Source: Micropterix aruncella (taxonomy: Eukaryota; Arthropoda; Insecta; Lepidoptera; Micropterigidae). From it: a stretch of DNA of 64,000 bases. The first letter of the stretch is position 1; each line of letters opens with the position of its first letter. The position numbers were made by a program, and so were the translations under genes. This document shows, in pieces, positions 47,470-58,699 of the stretch. The notes under the pieces are model-generated. The model was not told where the DNA came from. It saw only the letters and a program-made list of their open reading frames with translations, and did not search any database. The stretch covers positions 18,734,843 to 18,798,842 of the forward strand of contig OX155955.1 of NCBI GenBank assembly GCA_944548615.1, given 5' to 3'.

Positions 47470-48420
47470 TATTATATGTTAAATATAATATTTGAGTTCG
47501 AGAATTAGAAAGCTGGTTTATGTATTTCTTCGGCTGCGCAACATTCTGTCCAAAACAACCATAAGAATGGTATACATGGCCTTGTGTCAGAGTATTTTGT
47601 CCTACGGAGTCGCGGCATGGGGCGCTACTACTAATGATAATCTGGATAGATTGACAAAAGCGCAGAAATTATTATTGAGAGTAATTCACAGAAAAAACCG
47701 GCGTCATCCATCTGCCTTGTTATTTTCCCAATCCCATGTGCTATCAGCTAAACAGTTATTCATTAAGCAAGCGCTTCTTGCATTCTACAAATCTAGAGAT
47801 GACCACGCCCGAACTCAAAACAATCTGAACACAAGAATGTCCGCGAGTATCAATTATATAATTCCGTCAGTCAGGACAACATTTGCCCAGAGACATATAT
47901 TCTACATAGCCCCAAAATTATATAATTCCCTTAGTGAAGACATGAAAAATTATCCTAACATAAAAATATTTAAAGCAAACCTTAATAGATGGCTACTTAA
48001 CAAGGGATATGTAAAATCTGATCAACTTCTTTGGAACGCACGACAATTTATTTAGTATCACTTATCTATTTTTCTTAATTAAATATGATTAAATTACAAC
48101 TATAAATGTATATATTTATTACATAGCTATATTTTTTTATAAAATTGGTATATTTATGTATATATACAGGTGGTGGGTCCAAATAATTTATTTTAAAAAA
48201 AACACTTCATTTCTTAAAATTGCATAAAAATATGCACATCTAGAGACGGGCCAAATTATCGCCTAGTTAGATGTGCTATTGGCAGTAAAGGTCATGTAAG
48301 ATGTGTTAAACCTCCCTATATTAATTATTAAATAATTTATATAATTATTATAAGATTACATGACCTATGAATGAACTGTATACCTAATCCTATGTACCTA
48401 AATAAAATAAAAAAATTAAA
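47470..48420 (+). mobile_element. 5'-truncated LINE (thumb domain plus 3' UTR)
   Basis: The copy keeps the end of ORF2 (47492-48055) and about 360 bases of AT-rich 3' UTR, ending in an A-rich tail, AAATAAAATAAAAAAATTAA. 5' truncation is typical of LINE insertion. Target duplications could not be defined. Confidence 0.7.
47492..48055 (+). pseudogene. LINE ORF2 C-terminal region (RT thumb and tail)
   Basis: The frame is open for 187 codons: RLRNILSKTTIRMVYMALCQ, SILSYGVAAWGATTNDNLDR, LTKAQKLLLRVIHRKNRRHP, then IPSVRTTFAQRHIFYIAPKL, YNSLSEDMKNYPNIKIFKAN, LNRWLLNKGY. 'L.Q.IL.YGi..WG......l..L...Qk..lR.i' is the region just after the RT palm in Jockey/CR1-type LINEs, and '...F.Y.ap.LyN.Lp' is the C-terminal tail. 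The ATG at 47492 is only the first methionine of the truncated piece. It is unusually well preserved for a fragment. Confidence 0.75.
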
Positions 48421-49021
48421 AAATACATGACTAGACTATGATGAGTAAAAGTAAAAATTTAACATTTAATTTTATCAATGAAATATTCAAATCCGCCTAT
48501 TAAGAATTGTATTATGATTTAATCACTACATCACCAGTACAGATTAAGAACACTTACACAATCCTAAACCCAAATTAATAAAATATAAAGCAATAAAGCT
48601 TTTGAGCAATGAAGAAAGAGCAATGAAATTTTGAAGAATTAGAAATTCTTACACGGCAAACATTTCGCACCCGAAATTAGTGAATACCAAGTCATTTTAT
48701 TAACGCGATTCTCGTCTAGTCAGATCTAGATAAAAATGTTGGATGACTTCTTGAATACCAAAATGACGACAGTAGCTCGAAGAATACAAAAATCTCCCTC
48801 TGGGTAAAAATTAGTAATTTTATATATTTTTTTGCATTTTAATATTCTTGTATGTAAGTGACTGTATTATGCACTTATCGATAACATCGATTTTAATATG
48901 CCACCGTAAAGCAATAATGGCATTTTTTGATAATGATGCTTGCTTAGTAAAAATTCGTTACATAATTTTTACCTGTGATATCTTGTCAGTTTACGAATTT
49001 TTGTAGGACCTACATATACAT
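48421..49021. other. No supported feature
   Basis: AT-rich unassigned sequence before the (TA)n array. Confidence 0.4.
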
Positions 49022-49346
<325 letters not shown>

Positions 49347-49843
49347 TTAATTATTTTCAATAATATATAAAATTAGATTCATGAAAAGTTACTTATCTGG
49401 GGTCCTGGTGGACCAGAAACATTTAAACGATAGTTAATGTCCTCTTTAAATACTTAGGGCAGCGGCACCTGTTTCCGCAATTGATAACCTATGATGTTCT
49501 TAGTTATTGCAGCCGAATTACTGTATGCCCTTGGATGTAATAAGTATAGGAGGATGGTTTCTGTAACAGAAATGGATGTTAGTAACTTATTTTAGAAGAA
49601 ATTATATGATTGAGAATATTTCGACACTAGTCGTATTCATCTCTATGACATTTCTGATAGAACAATTTTTTCAAAATTTAAATTTAAAAAAAACTGAACA
49701 TAGAGAAATGGGTTAATAATATTTTGCAATATCGTTATAAATGCACTATAACCGACCTTGAAAAACATTATTAATAATGATTTTTAAATGAAAAATATTA
49801 ATAAGCTTTTAATGAATATGTCTGAACAAATATAATTACTGTA

Positions 49844-52707
49844 TTAATTTTGCCTATTCAGACCGGGACCCTTGCAAGCGCCTAAAATATTTATAAAAGC
49901 CAACTCCCAAGATTTAACGTCTCTTTCTTTAGCGTTATCGCCAAGGCACTTAATAATTTTTACTTTAAAACAATTATCAAAAGTTAAATTGTGTGCCTTA
50001 GCATGCAATGCTATTGGAAGTTGACTTTCATTGCCTACGCTGGCCCTGTGATTATTTAACCTAATGCTAAGAGGTGTAGTTGTTTCCCCAATATAAATGC
50101 ATTGCAGGTCTGGCAAAGTAATTGATATACAATATTTTTTGAAATGCAACTACTATTAAAAGGAACTCTGTAACTGTTGGGAGTGTTAGGACTAGTAAAA
50201 TAAATGCTTCGATCTAATAAAGGACATGTTTTACAACGTGATCGACCGCAAGGCTGTAGGCCCAAATTTTTGTTAGTACTAAGATAATTTCGATTATTTT
50301 TATTAAGTATTGATTTTAAATTAGGAGGTTTTCGAAATGATAAAATTGGTGGTATATCTAATAAACCTTTGGTTGATGGGTCGTTAGCTATAATAGGGAA
50401 TAAATCTGCTAAAATTGGTCGCAGTTTCTCAGTGCCAGGAAAATAAGTAGTACTTAGAAAGATTTTATTTTGATTTAAATTTGACACCAATTTAGGTTTA
50501 GGTGAAAATTTTGTTTCGGAATTTATTATATTTTTATCTAACAAAGAGGCAGGATAATTTCTTTCTATTAGTGATTTTTTAAGATTAGAAAGGTACTTAT
50601 CTAGATTTTCTTTATTATTAATTAAACGGTGTCCGCGAATGGACATTGAATATGGAATTGACTTTTTGGTATGAAACGGATGACAGCTATCGAAATGTAG
50701 GTATTGCTCTTTGTTTGTAGGTTTTATATGAATTGCAGTTTTAATGGTGCCTTCGGATAGAGTTAGATCAACGTCTAAGAATGTAATTTGATTTTCTGAT
50801 ATAGTGTATGTAAAATCTAAGGGTCCGAAATTATTTAAATCTGTAAGGAAGTCAGTGAGTGTGTCATGTCCATGTGGCCAAAACAATATAATATCATCAA
50901 TAAACCTATACCACATTAGTGGTTGTAAATTTTGAGTAAGAAGAAAATTATTTTCTAATAACCCCATGAAAAGATTCGCATAAGAAGGAGCCATTCTTGT
51001 TCCCATTGCTGTACCTTTAATTTGGAGATAAAATTCATCCTCAAAAGAAAAAGCATTCTTAGTGAGGACGAATTCAGCCAACTTACAAAGAAAATTTGTA
51101 GAAGGAATTTGGGGGCTGGGCCTTTGATTAAGGTAATGGGAAATCGCTTCTAAGCCTAAATCATGGGGAATATTAGTATAAAGAGAGACAGCGTCAATTG
51201 TAACAAGTAATAAGTTGTCAGTCTTAGGAATTGTGGTATTTTTTAGAATCTCGATGAAATGGTAACTATCTTTAATGTGTGACTTTAGATTTTTTACAAA
51301 TGGCTGTAGAAAGTAATCGACAAAAGCTGAAATTCTTTCTGTGGGTGAGTTAAAACTAGCTACTATCGGTCTTCCTGGATTATTAGGTTTATGAATTTTT
51401 GGCAATAAGTAAAAATTTGGTGTTCTGATAGGGTTAGGAATTAAAGTGTTAACATCTTCATCTGATAATTTTTCAATGGTTTTTTGTTGTTCAATATATT
51501 TTTTTATTGTATTAGCAAAATTTTGATTCGGATCACTATATAATTTTTTATAGGAAGTTTCGTCTCTGAGTTGCCTCAAACCTTCAGCTACATAGTCTCT
51601 TTTATTAAGGATGACTGTAGTTGAACCTTTATCAGCTGGCAAAATGATGATATTGGTATCTTTGCTTAGATTGTTAAGAGCTGAAAGTTCATCAGATGTT
51701 AAGTTAGGTGTAGGTTTGAGGCTGTTTAAAAATGTCGGTTGTGTAACTTTGTTCATTAAAACTGTAATAAATATTTCTACAGGATGATTTTTTGGAAGAG
51801 AGGGTGGCTCTTTATTAGAATGTTGTCGAAATTTTGCCAGTGCGTCATGTAATTTACTATTATTACCATTTTTGTCCCTTGAATGCCAAAACTCACGCCA
51901 TCTCAAATTACGACAAAATTTTGCTATATCATTTCCAAAACTGAAATGGTCAACTTTGGGAGTTGGTGTGAAATTTAGCCCTTTAGATAAAATTGAATAT
52001 TCATTATGGTTTATAATTTTTGAGGACAAGTTTTTTACGACAAGTCTATCGGTATTTATAGGAACCTGTGCAGCATTAGAATTTGTAACTGATGATATCA
52101 AATTTTCAATAATTGGGATTTCTAAAGGAACTTGTGTAGGTTCGGGATGCATATCTGCATGAGAATAATTGTTTATAAAATGACGATTAGCTGAGAATTT
52201 GTTTTGTGATGAATATAAGGGAATGTTTTCGTTATTGTTATAATTTGAAACAGGATTTGAATTATATCTTGTATAATTTTGTTGTGTAGAGTTGTTGATT
52301 TTGTGAAAAATTTGTAAATTATGAAACTTATTTTCGTGTTTTAGCCTAATATTGTTTAAATCAATTACAGAACTGCTAACTATTTCACTAGCATATATAT
52401 AATGCATTGGAGAATACATTTCTATCAAATCAACATAATATATAAGAGACCTTAAATGTTTATCTACCAAAACTTTGTATTCATTGTGTAAAACAAATGT
52501 AATCTCCATTGCATAATTAAACCTTAAAGTGTGGAAATTATATTGGATTTCTGGACTTATAGCTGAGAAAGGAAATTTAGGTATTAACCCTTTGGGACAT
52601 ATATGATTATTTAGACATTTTGACAGATATTCTACATGTCCTGTAAATTGTGATGCTTTACGAGAATGATAATTAACCTGATTTAACCAATAATTATATT
52701 CGTTCAT
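49844..52707 (-). pseudogene. PLE copy 2 protein: RT plus GIY-YIG, one-base frameshift in the nuclease
   Basis: From ATG 52707 (MNEYNYWLNQVNYHS) 883 codons are open. Residues 1-400 are a family N-terminal region without a motif I can name, ending near ADKGSTTVILNKRDYV (the RT finger lead-in). The RT motifs follow: [17 protein letters not shown] (about 436), [15 protein letters not shown] (about 503), [16 protein letters not shown] (about 565), [10 protein letters not shown] (about 598). [10 protein letters not shown] sits at about 818 and [13 protein letters not shown] at about 860. There the frame shifts: this copy has CAATATAAATGC where copies 1, 3 and 4 have one more A, at about 50093-50096. 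The remaining nuclease residues ([16 protein letters not shown] to PGLNRQN) continue in another frame to the stop at 49844. Everything else is intact. Confidence 0.9.
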
Positions 52708-52791
52708 AGTGATACATGTGATAGCAAAATAAGTAAGTAAAAAGTGTAAAATTGTATATATTTTGATATTTTAAGTGTGTAAATTTTTTAA

Positions 52792-53606
52792 AATTATTTT
52801 CAATAATATATAAAATTAGATTCATGAAAAGTTACTTATCTGGGGTCCTGGTGGACCAGAAACATTTAAACGATAGTTAATGTCCTCTTTAAATACTTAG
52901 GGCAGCGGCACCTGTTTCCGCAATTGATAACCTATGATGTTCTTAGTTATTGCAGCCGAATTACTGTATGCCCTTGGATGTAATAAGTATAGGAGGATGG
53001 TTTCTGTAACAGAAATGGATGTTAGTAACTTATTTTAGAAGAAATTATATGATTGAGAATATTTCGACACTAGTCGTATTCATCTCTATGACATTTCTGA
53101 TAGAACAATTTTTTCAAAATTTAAATTTAAAAAAAACTGAACATAGAGAAATGGGTTAATAATATTTTGCAATATCGTTATAAATGCACTATAACCGACC
53201 TTGAAAAACATTATTAATAATGATTTTTAAATGAAAAATATTAATAAGCTTTTAATGAATATGTCTGAACAAATATAATTACTGTATTAATTTTGCCTAT
53301 TCAGACCGGGACCCTTGCAAGCGCCTAAAATATTTATAAAAGCCAACTCCCAAGATTTAACGTCTCTTTCTTTAGCGTTATCGCCAAGGCACTTAATAAT
53401 TTTTACTTTAAAACAATTATCAAAAGTTAAATTGTGTGCCTTAGCATGCAATGCTATTGGAAGTTGACTTTCATTGCCTACGCTGGCCCTGTGATTATTT
53501 AACCTAATGCTAAGAGGTGTAGTTGTTTCCCCAATATAAAATGCATTGCAGGTCTGGCAAAGTAATTGATATACAATATTTTTTGAAATGCAACTACTAT
53601 TAAAAT
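52792..53606 (-). mobile_element. PLE copy 3, partial (GIY-YIG region plus 3' UTR)
   Basis: Nearly identical to 49347-50160: the same 3' UTR and the nuclease coding end, with the extra A at the frame-sensitive position (CAATATAAAATGC). Homology stops inside the codons for NSSCISK, at GCAACTACTATTAAAA. The element-sense 3' end is joined directly to the 5' end of copy 2 at 52790. Confidence 0.9.
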
Positions 53607-53645
53607 TATTTATTTAAATATTTATTTAAAATATTTATTTAAAAT

Positions 53646-54715
53646 AGATTTATTCCCTATTATAGCTAACGACCCATCAACCGAAGGTTTATTAGATATA
53701 CCACCAATTTTATCATTTCGAAAACCTCCTAATTTAAAATCAATACTTAATAAAAATAATCGAAATTATCTTAGTACTAACAAAAATTTGGGCCTACAGC
53801 CTTGCGGTCGATCACGTTGTAAAACATGTCCTTTATTAGATCGAAGCATTTATTTTACTAGTCCTAACACTCCCAACAGTTACAGAGTTCCTTTTAATAG
53901 TAGTTGCATTTCAAGAAATATTGTATATCAATTACTTTGCCAGACCTGCAATGCATTTTATATTGGGGAAACAACTACACCTCTTAGCATTAGGTTAAAT
54001 AATCACAGGGCCAGCGTAGGCAATGAAAGTCAACTTCCAATAGCATTGCATGCTAAGGCACACAATTTAACTTTTGATAATTGTTTTAAAGTAAAAATTA
54101 TTAAGTGCCTTGGCGATAACGCTAAAGAAAGAGACGTTAAATCTTGGGAGTTGGCTTTTATAAATATTTTAGGCGCTTGCAAGGGTCCCGGTCTGAATAG
54201 GCAAAATTAATACAGTAATTATATTTGTTCAGACATATTCATTAAAAGCTTATTAATATTTTTCATTTAAAAATCATTATTAATAATGTTTTTCAAGGTC
54301 GGTTATAGTGCATTTATAACGATATTGCAAAATATTATTAACCCATTTCTCTATGTTCAGTTTTTTTTTAATTTAAATTTTGAAAAAATTGTTCTATCAG
54401 AAATGTCATAGAGATGAATACGACTAGTGTCGAAATATTCTCAATCATATAATTTCTTCTAAAATAAGTTACTAACATCCATTTCTGTTACAGAAACCAT
54501 CCTCCTATACTTATTACATCCAAGGGCATACAGTAATTCGGCTGCAATAACTAAGAACATCATAGGTTATCATTTGCGGAAACAGGTGCCGCTGCCCTAA
54601 GTATTTAAAGAGGACATTAACTATCGTTTAAATGTTTCTGGTCCACCAGGACCCCAGATAAGTAACTTTTCATGAATCTAATTTTATATATTATTGAAAA
54701 TAATTTTTAAAAATT
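53646..54715 (+). mobile_element. PLE copy 4, partial, inverted
   Basis: Plus-strand copy starting at the codons for [12 protein letters not shown] (53647) and running through [32 protein letters not shown] and the stop at 54210, then the full 3' UTR. The frame is open from 53647 to 54210. Past the 3' end it continues AAATTTACACACTTAAAATG, TCAAAATATATATA, which is the first 30 or so bases of copy 2's 5' leader, before dissolving into (TA)n. Confidence 0.9.
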
Positions 54716-54731
54716 TACACACTTAAAATGT

Positions 54732-55014
<283 letters not shown>

Positions 55015-55071
55015 CGACTTCTTCGGTTAGCATAGCTATCGTAAACTCATTTCACATCTATGAAATCGTAC

Positions 55072-55313
55072 CTCTATGCTTTTCCTTATAAACTCTCGAC
55101 TCTCTTCTTTTAGATGAGTCAGCGTCAGGTAAATCCGTCTGCGGAGTTGGCGATTCTTCGGAGCGCGCGCGGCTGATCTCGAGAGCTGATTGCGATACAT
55201 CGTCGGGAATCGCGCAGACGGGCGGCAGACACTTCAAGAAAACGCGACAACGAATAATGCTCCCGGAGGAAATGACATTTTCAGTCGGTAAGTACCATCT
55301 TACCCGCACTCCG
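55072..55313 (-). CDS. Candidate internal exon of an unidentified host gene
   Basis: On the minus strand an acceptor-like polypyrimidine tract (CTCCCCTCCCCCCACCTCCT then AAG) ends at 55314. It is followed by an open stretch reading [40 protein letters not shown], then a Ser/Glu/Pro-rich and basic end, finishing at a donor-like GAG|GTACGA (55071-55070). It is not repeated elsewhere in the window. Against it: a strong donor consensus on the opposite strand (GGTAAGTACC at 55287-55296), no partner exon found, and no recognised family. Treat it as a weak candidate only. Confidence 0.25.
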
Positions 55314-55744
55314 CTTAGGAGGTGGGGGGAGGGGAGTTGAGATGCTCGTCTATACAAGTTGGCGCGGCTAGGATGCGGTTTCTTCGTAAACAAAGAAATC
55401 TAGAAACAATCATCATTGGAACTGTAAGGACCACTTGGGTGAATTTATATATCTGCAAAAATATTGCGATGTGTTCTTCCAGCGAAAATATTGCGGTGTT
55501 ACAGCGTGTAGTGTTACAGTTCTGCAGTCGAGTATTACTTCATTACCGTCGACCCGAATATTATGCGCCCCAGGAATTAAGCTAATATTGTTCGTAAATA
55601 TAGCATTATGGTATGGCAGGGGAGATTTTTTAATTTATTTATTTAATTAAAATTTAATTTAGAAAACTACTCATTTCTAAGCCAACTAGGCCATGCTAAG
55701 GTAGGCTAACCACCAAAATCACTGATTCGCATTCTGGTTAGGGA
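55314..55744. other. No supported feature
   Basis: Short open frames at 55322-55650 have no domain. The AT-rich end runs into family A copy A4. Confidence 0.4.
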
Positions 55745-56340
55745 TTTTACTCTCCTTGCCCACCAACCGACCAGGAAGAAAATATTGTAAACACGCTATA
55801 AAATAATCGAGATAAAGACGGAAATATCCATTTTGAGCCCCCCTGAGAAGATATTCCAGATTAAAAATATTTCCAGATTGAAGCACGTCTGTTTGTCTGT
55901 ATTCCTCCACGATATCGGCCAAATGCCTAATCCGATTGAGCTGAAATTTGATAAACAAGCATCATTCTGTCATGGCAAAACTTGTAAAGATTTTGGTTGA
56001 AATCGGTCCACCTAGAGTCGGCGCACTAGTCATATATCACTAGTTAAATATTGGACTTGGAGACTTAAATTTATATGCCTTATTTGGCCGAAATGACATT
56101 CTGAAATTTATCTTGGAATATCTCATATACAAGCTACATTAGTAATATTTACATTCCGCCTTACATTTTAATTCAATATTAACTCCATCTGTTGTCGCTT
56201 GGTCTAAACCCGCCCTTATCCAGGAAATAAACCACGCTGCATGAGGCGTCGCAATGGAACCCAACTGGGTTGGTCCGCCGGCCGAGAGAGAGCGCTAATC
56301 AGTCCTTGGCTACTTACCGGGAAAGGCTTGGGGTGACACA
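55745..56340 (+). repeat. Interspersed repeat family A, copy A4
   Basis: Blocks in order: TTGCCCACCAACCGACCAGG, AAATATTGTAAACACGC, TTTTGAGCCCCCCTGAGAAG, TATTCCTCCACGATATCGGC, AATCCGATTGAGCTGAAATT, ATTCTGTCATGGCAAAAC, GAAATCGGTCCACCTAGAGT, CATTCCGCCTTACATTTTAA, GCATGAGGCGTCGC, TTGGTCCGCCGGCCGAGAGA, CTTACCGGGAAAGGCTTGGG. It is the longest uninterrupted copy, with no coding capacity. Confidence 0.75.
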
Positions 56341-56429
56341 ATAGAGTTTTTAATCAATAGAGAAAATGTCGTATTCGATATGACGTTATTCTCTTTTGCT
56401 TTTCAATTGAGATTCGAACATAGACTGCG

Positions 56430-56815
56430 AAAATGACATAGATATGACGTCATCTCGTATACGTAATTTTCTCTATCGATTCAAAAATCACCCCCCAGAA
56501 TGCGAGACAGTGATTTTTTGTGGTTACCACAGAGTTGGTGACTTCAGAGACAAATTATTTGACTTTGGACTCGCGGAGGGTGCATATGCAGTGAAGGTCC
56601 GCAAAACGCGGAGCACATTATCTTGTCGTGTTCTGAGCTCTGGGTCCCGAGAGAGGAACTAGTAAATACGGTCGATGGACACATGAGTGGGTTTTCCATC
56701 TGGTACCCCAAACTCGTCAGTAATGACAGTTGGCAGTAATGACTTCGCTATTTTCCATCGGTTTGAGTCGCGTTTGAAGGAGTTGAGAACTGGGTACTCC
56801 CTCGCCTAAAGAAAG
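56430..56815 (+). pseudogene. LINE ORF2 C-terminus with zinc knuckle
   Basis: Two frames: 56444-56580 reads RIRNFLYRFKNHPPECETVI, FCGYHRVGDFRDKLFDFGLA. From 56581 the frame shifts and reads CICSEGPQNAEHIILSCSEL, WVPREELVNTVDGHMSGFSI, WYPKLV. The C.C.(8)..EH....C pattern is the C-terminal zinc knuckle of several LINE clades (I, Jockey, R1). The reading ends near 56700 and a tail with LRTGYSLA follows. Old, 5'-truncated copy. Confidence 0.7.
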
Positions 56816-56922
56816 TAACAGTACCATGCTGAGACTGATCTGGTACTGCTTTTCCGACCACTAGAATGCCGGGTAAGCCGAATTCGTTCTCAAGAGAAAA
56901 AAAAAGAATTCGAATTCGTTCT

Positions 56923-56962
56923 CAAGAGAAAAGGACGTGACAAGTCACGTCCTTTTCTCTTG
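56923..56962. repeat. Perfect inverted repeat
   Basis: The 19-base arms CAAGAGAAAAGGACGTGAC and its reverse complement are separated by AA. One arm's first half is also repeated just upstream (TTCGTTCTCAAGAGAAAA at 56883-56900). Confidence 0.9.
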
Positions 56963-57736
56963 CGGGTGTTCTCATAAATATAGTCAGGGTTACCATATCT
57001 TCACCTTCAACTGGCAACGGCAGATACCTTATATAAATAAGAGCACAATATCTGTAACATACAATGACCGGCAGCTATTATTTGATCAGCAATTTTCATT
57101 ATGACATTATTTTTTGTCTATGAATTATTCTCAAACCGACTATAAATCACCTAATTTATATAATTATATAATTTACTTTATATAATTTACTTTAATATTT
57201 ATATAATCACAACTATCACGATAGTTAATTTTCCTTCATTACATTACTGAGAATGTTAGATGCAATGACGCATACAAATGTATGTAGGAATGCCTACATT
57301 CTGGAGTTGGATTAAATTGTATTGTATGTTCTGTATTATAACTAAAACAAATATATATATATTTTATTTCCTGTATCGCCGCCTTATATTGTATATTATT
57401 GGTATTATTTTATTGTTATCCATACAATATGATTGGTATTGTCCATGTAAATATAAGTAAATAAAGGGCCCCAGGGTCGATTGGCTGGGAGCAGAAACCG
57501 TTTTTCTGTTTTACAAATTCCTAAGCCCGGGTAGACAAAATGGCTTTAGTCGTTAAAATTACTCGGGTGATGGATGGTCAGCCATCGTCCACCTCGCTGG
57601 AGCATTAAATATATCTGAAAATAATAATTATTAGCATTTCGGCGTGAGATAATTCTTTGTATATATAAATATTTTTTTAGCTGTATGGTTTCGGATGTGG
57701 TATTATCCTTATAAATAATATGAGAAGGCGCAATTG
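56963..57736. other. Mostly unassigned; short repeat shared with 59850-59945
   Basis: The reverse complement of 56963-57005 (GATATGGTAACCCTGACTAT, ATTTATGAGAACACCCG) matches 59893-59932 in the plus sense. It is a small repeat of unknown type. The rest is AT-rich with no recognised feature. Confidence 0.4.
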
Positions 57737-58673
57737 AGTAACACTACACACGATCGCCGAGCGTGAAGCGAACGACACACATATCGCTGTTTGCGGGAGC
57801 TGATTCTGCGTGTGCGCTTGGTCGCGATCGGAGACACGAGAAGCGTGCGCTTCGCGCGAGTGATTGCAAACGACTGGCGTTGCCGCCGCGCGCGCACACC
57901 TGCGCGCGCGCCGCGGCGGAGATCAGTGATGACATGCGATCGATAATCGCGGCGCGCATATATCGATCGAACGGCCGTCGACCAAACCTGTACGGCATCC
58001 ACATGTGAGTGTTATGTGTTATGATGTGTGTGTAGGGAGGTTGCCTACATCACCCCCTTCCAAAGACCGTCAAGGGCGATAGTGATCGGTATAATTCACT
58101 CTACGTCCAGAACGTGTAACGTAATCTTTTCGGACCTCTGGTAAATGGTCTTCATTGTGTACAAAGTGAATGTCGGTATAAGTCTGTCTATAGACACTGT
58201 CATTTCTTTGTTATTGAAGATAATTTTAACCACTTTGTCTCCTCTGGAAATTACCTTGTGGGGGCCGGAATATGCAGGTCGGAGGGAAGCTCGTGATGTG
58301 TCTTCTCGAAGGAATACGTGATCGCAAGTTTTGAGTTCCTTATAAATAAACACTTTGGGCTTACAATGGCGTGAAGCTGGAGAAGGCCTTAATTTTTCGG
58401 CAAAGTTCCTGATTCTAGCGACGAATTCGGTTGTGTCGGTGGTCCCGGCGGTGGAAGGCTCGAGAAGCGTGCGCTTCGCGCGCGTGATTGCAAACGACTG
58501 GCGTTGCCGCCGCGCGCGCACACCTGCGCGCGCGCCGCGGCGGAGATCAGTGATGACATGCGATCGATAATCGCGGCGCACATTTATCGATCGAACGGCC
58601 GTCGACCAAACCTGTACGGCATCCACATGCGAGTGTTATGTGTTATGATGTGTGTGTAGGGAGGTTGCCTACA
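57737..58673 (-). mobile_element. Internally deleted Ty3/gypsy-type LTR retrotransposon
   Basis: Minus-strand order: a partial 5' LTR (58673-58461), a fragment of the integrase C-terminal region (58458-58096), a polypurine tract (TTTGGAAGGGGGTGA, 58064-58050), then the 3' LTR starting TGTAGGCAACCTCCC at 58049. The two LTR copies share about 212 bases with only a few differences, including the striking GCGCGCGCACACCTGCGCGC block. The 3' LTR extends further, perhaps to TTACTCA at about 57737 (inferred end). The 5' LTR is cut at the deletion joint. No target duplication could be confirmed. Confidence 0.75.
58096..58458 (-). pseudogene. Ty3/gypsy integrase C-terminal fragment
   Basis: About 120 codons: TTEFVARIRNFAEKLRPSPA, HVFLREDTSRASLRPAYSGP, HKVISRGDKVVKIIFNNKEM, TVSIDRLIPTF, ending at a stop at 58096. 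'HVF.R.D..R..L.P.Y.GP.KV..R.dK...........VSIDRLKP' is the end of the pol polyprotein in Ty3/gypsy elements, after the integrase core. Gag, protease, RT, RNase H and the integrase core are all absent. The open frame continues upstream into LTR sequence only because of the deletion joint. Confidence 0.8.
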
Positions 58674-58699
58674 GCTGCAATATAATTAAAACTGTAAAT

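Larger units (their letters stand above)
49347..54720 (-). mobile_element. Compound Penelope-like insertion (copies 2, 3 and inverted 4)
   Basis: Minus-strand order is: inverted partial copy 4 (its plus-strand sense at 53646-54715), a short AT-rich junction (53607-53645), partial copy 3 (53606-52792), then the near-complete copy 2 (52790-49347). The 3' UTR motifs GGTCCTGGTGGACC and CACCTGTTTCCGCA occur in all three. Copies 3 and 2 are joined head to tail, the tandem layout that in Penelope elements gives a long-terminal-repeat-like duplication (pLTR). An inverted, truncated copy at the outer end is also characteristic of Penelope insertions. (TA)n flanks both outer sides. Confidence 0.85.

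Noticed and set aside
51872..52162. Plus-strand 96-codon frame
   Set aside because: It lies inside the PLE coding region and is antisense to it, with no motif of its own.
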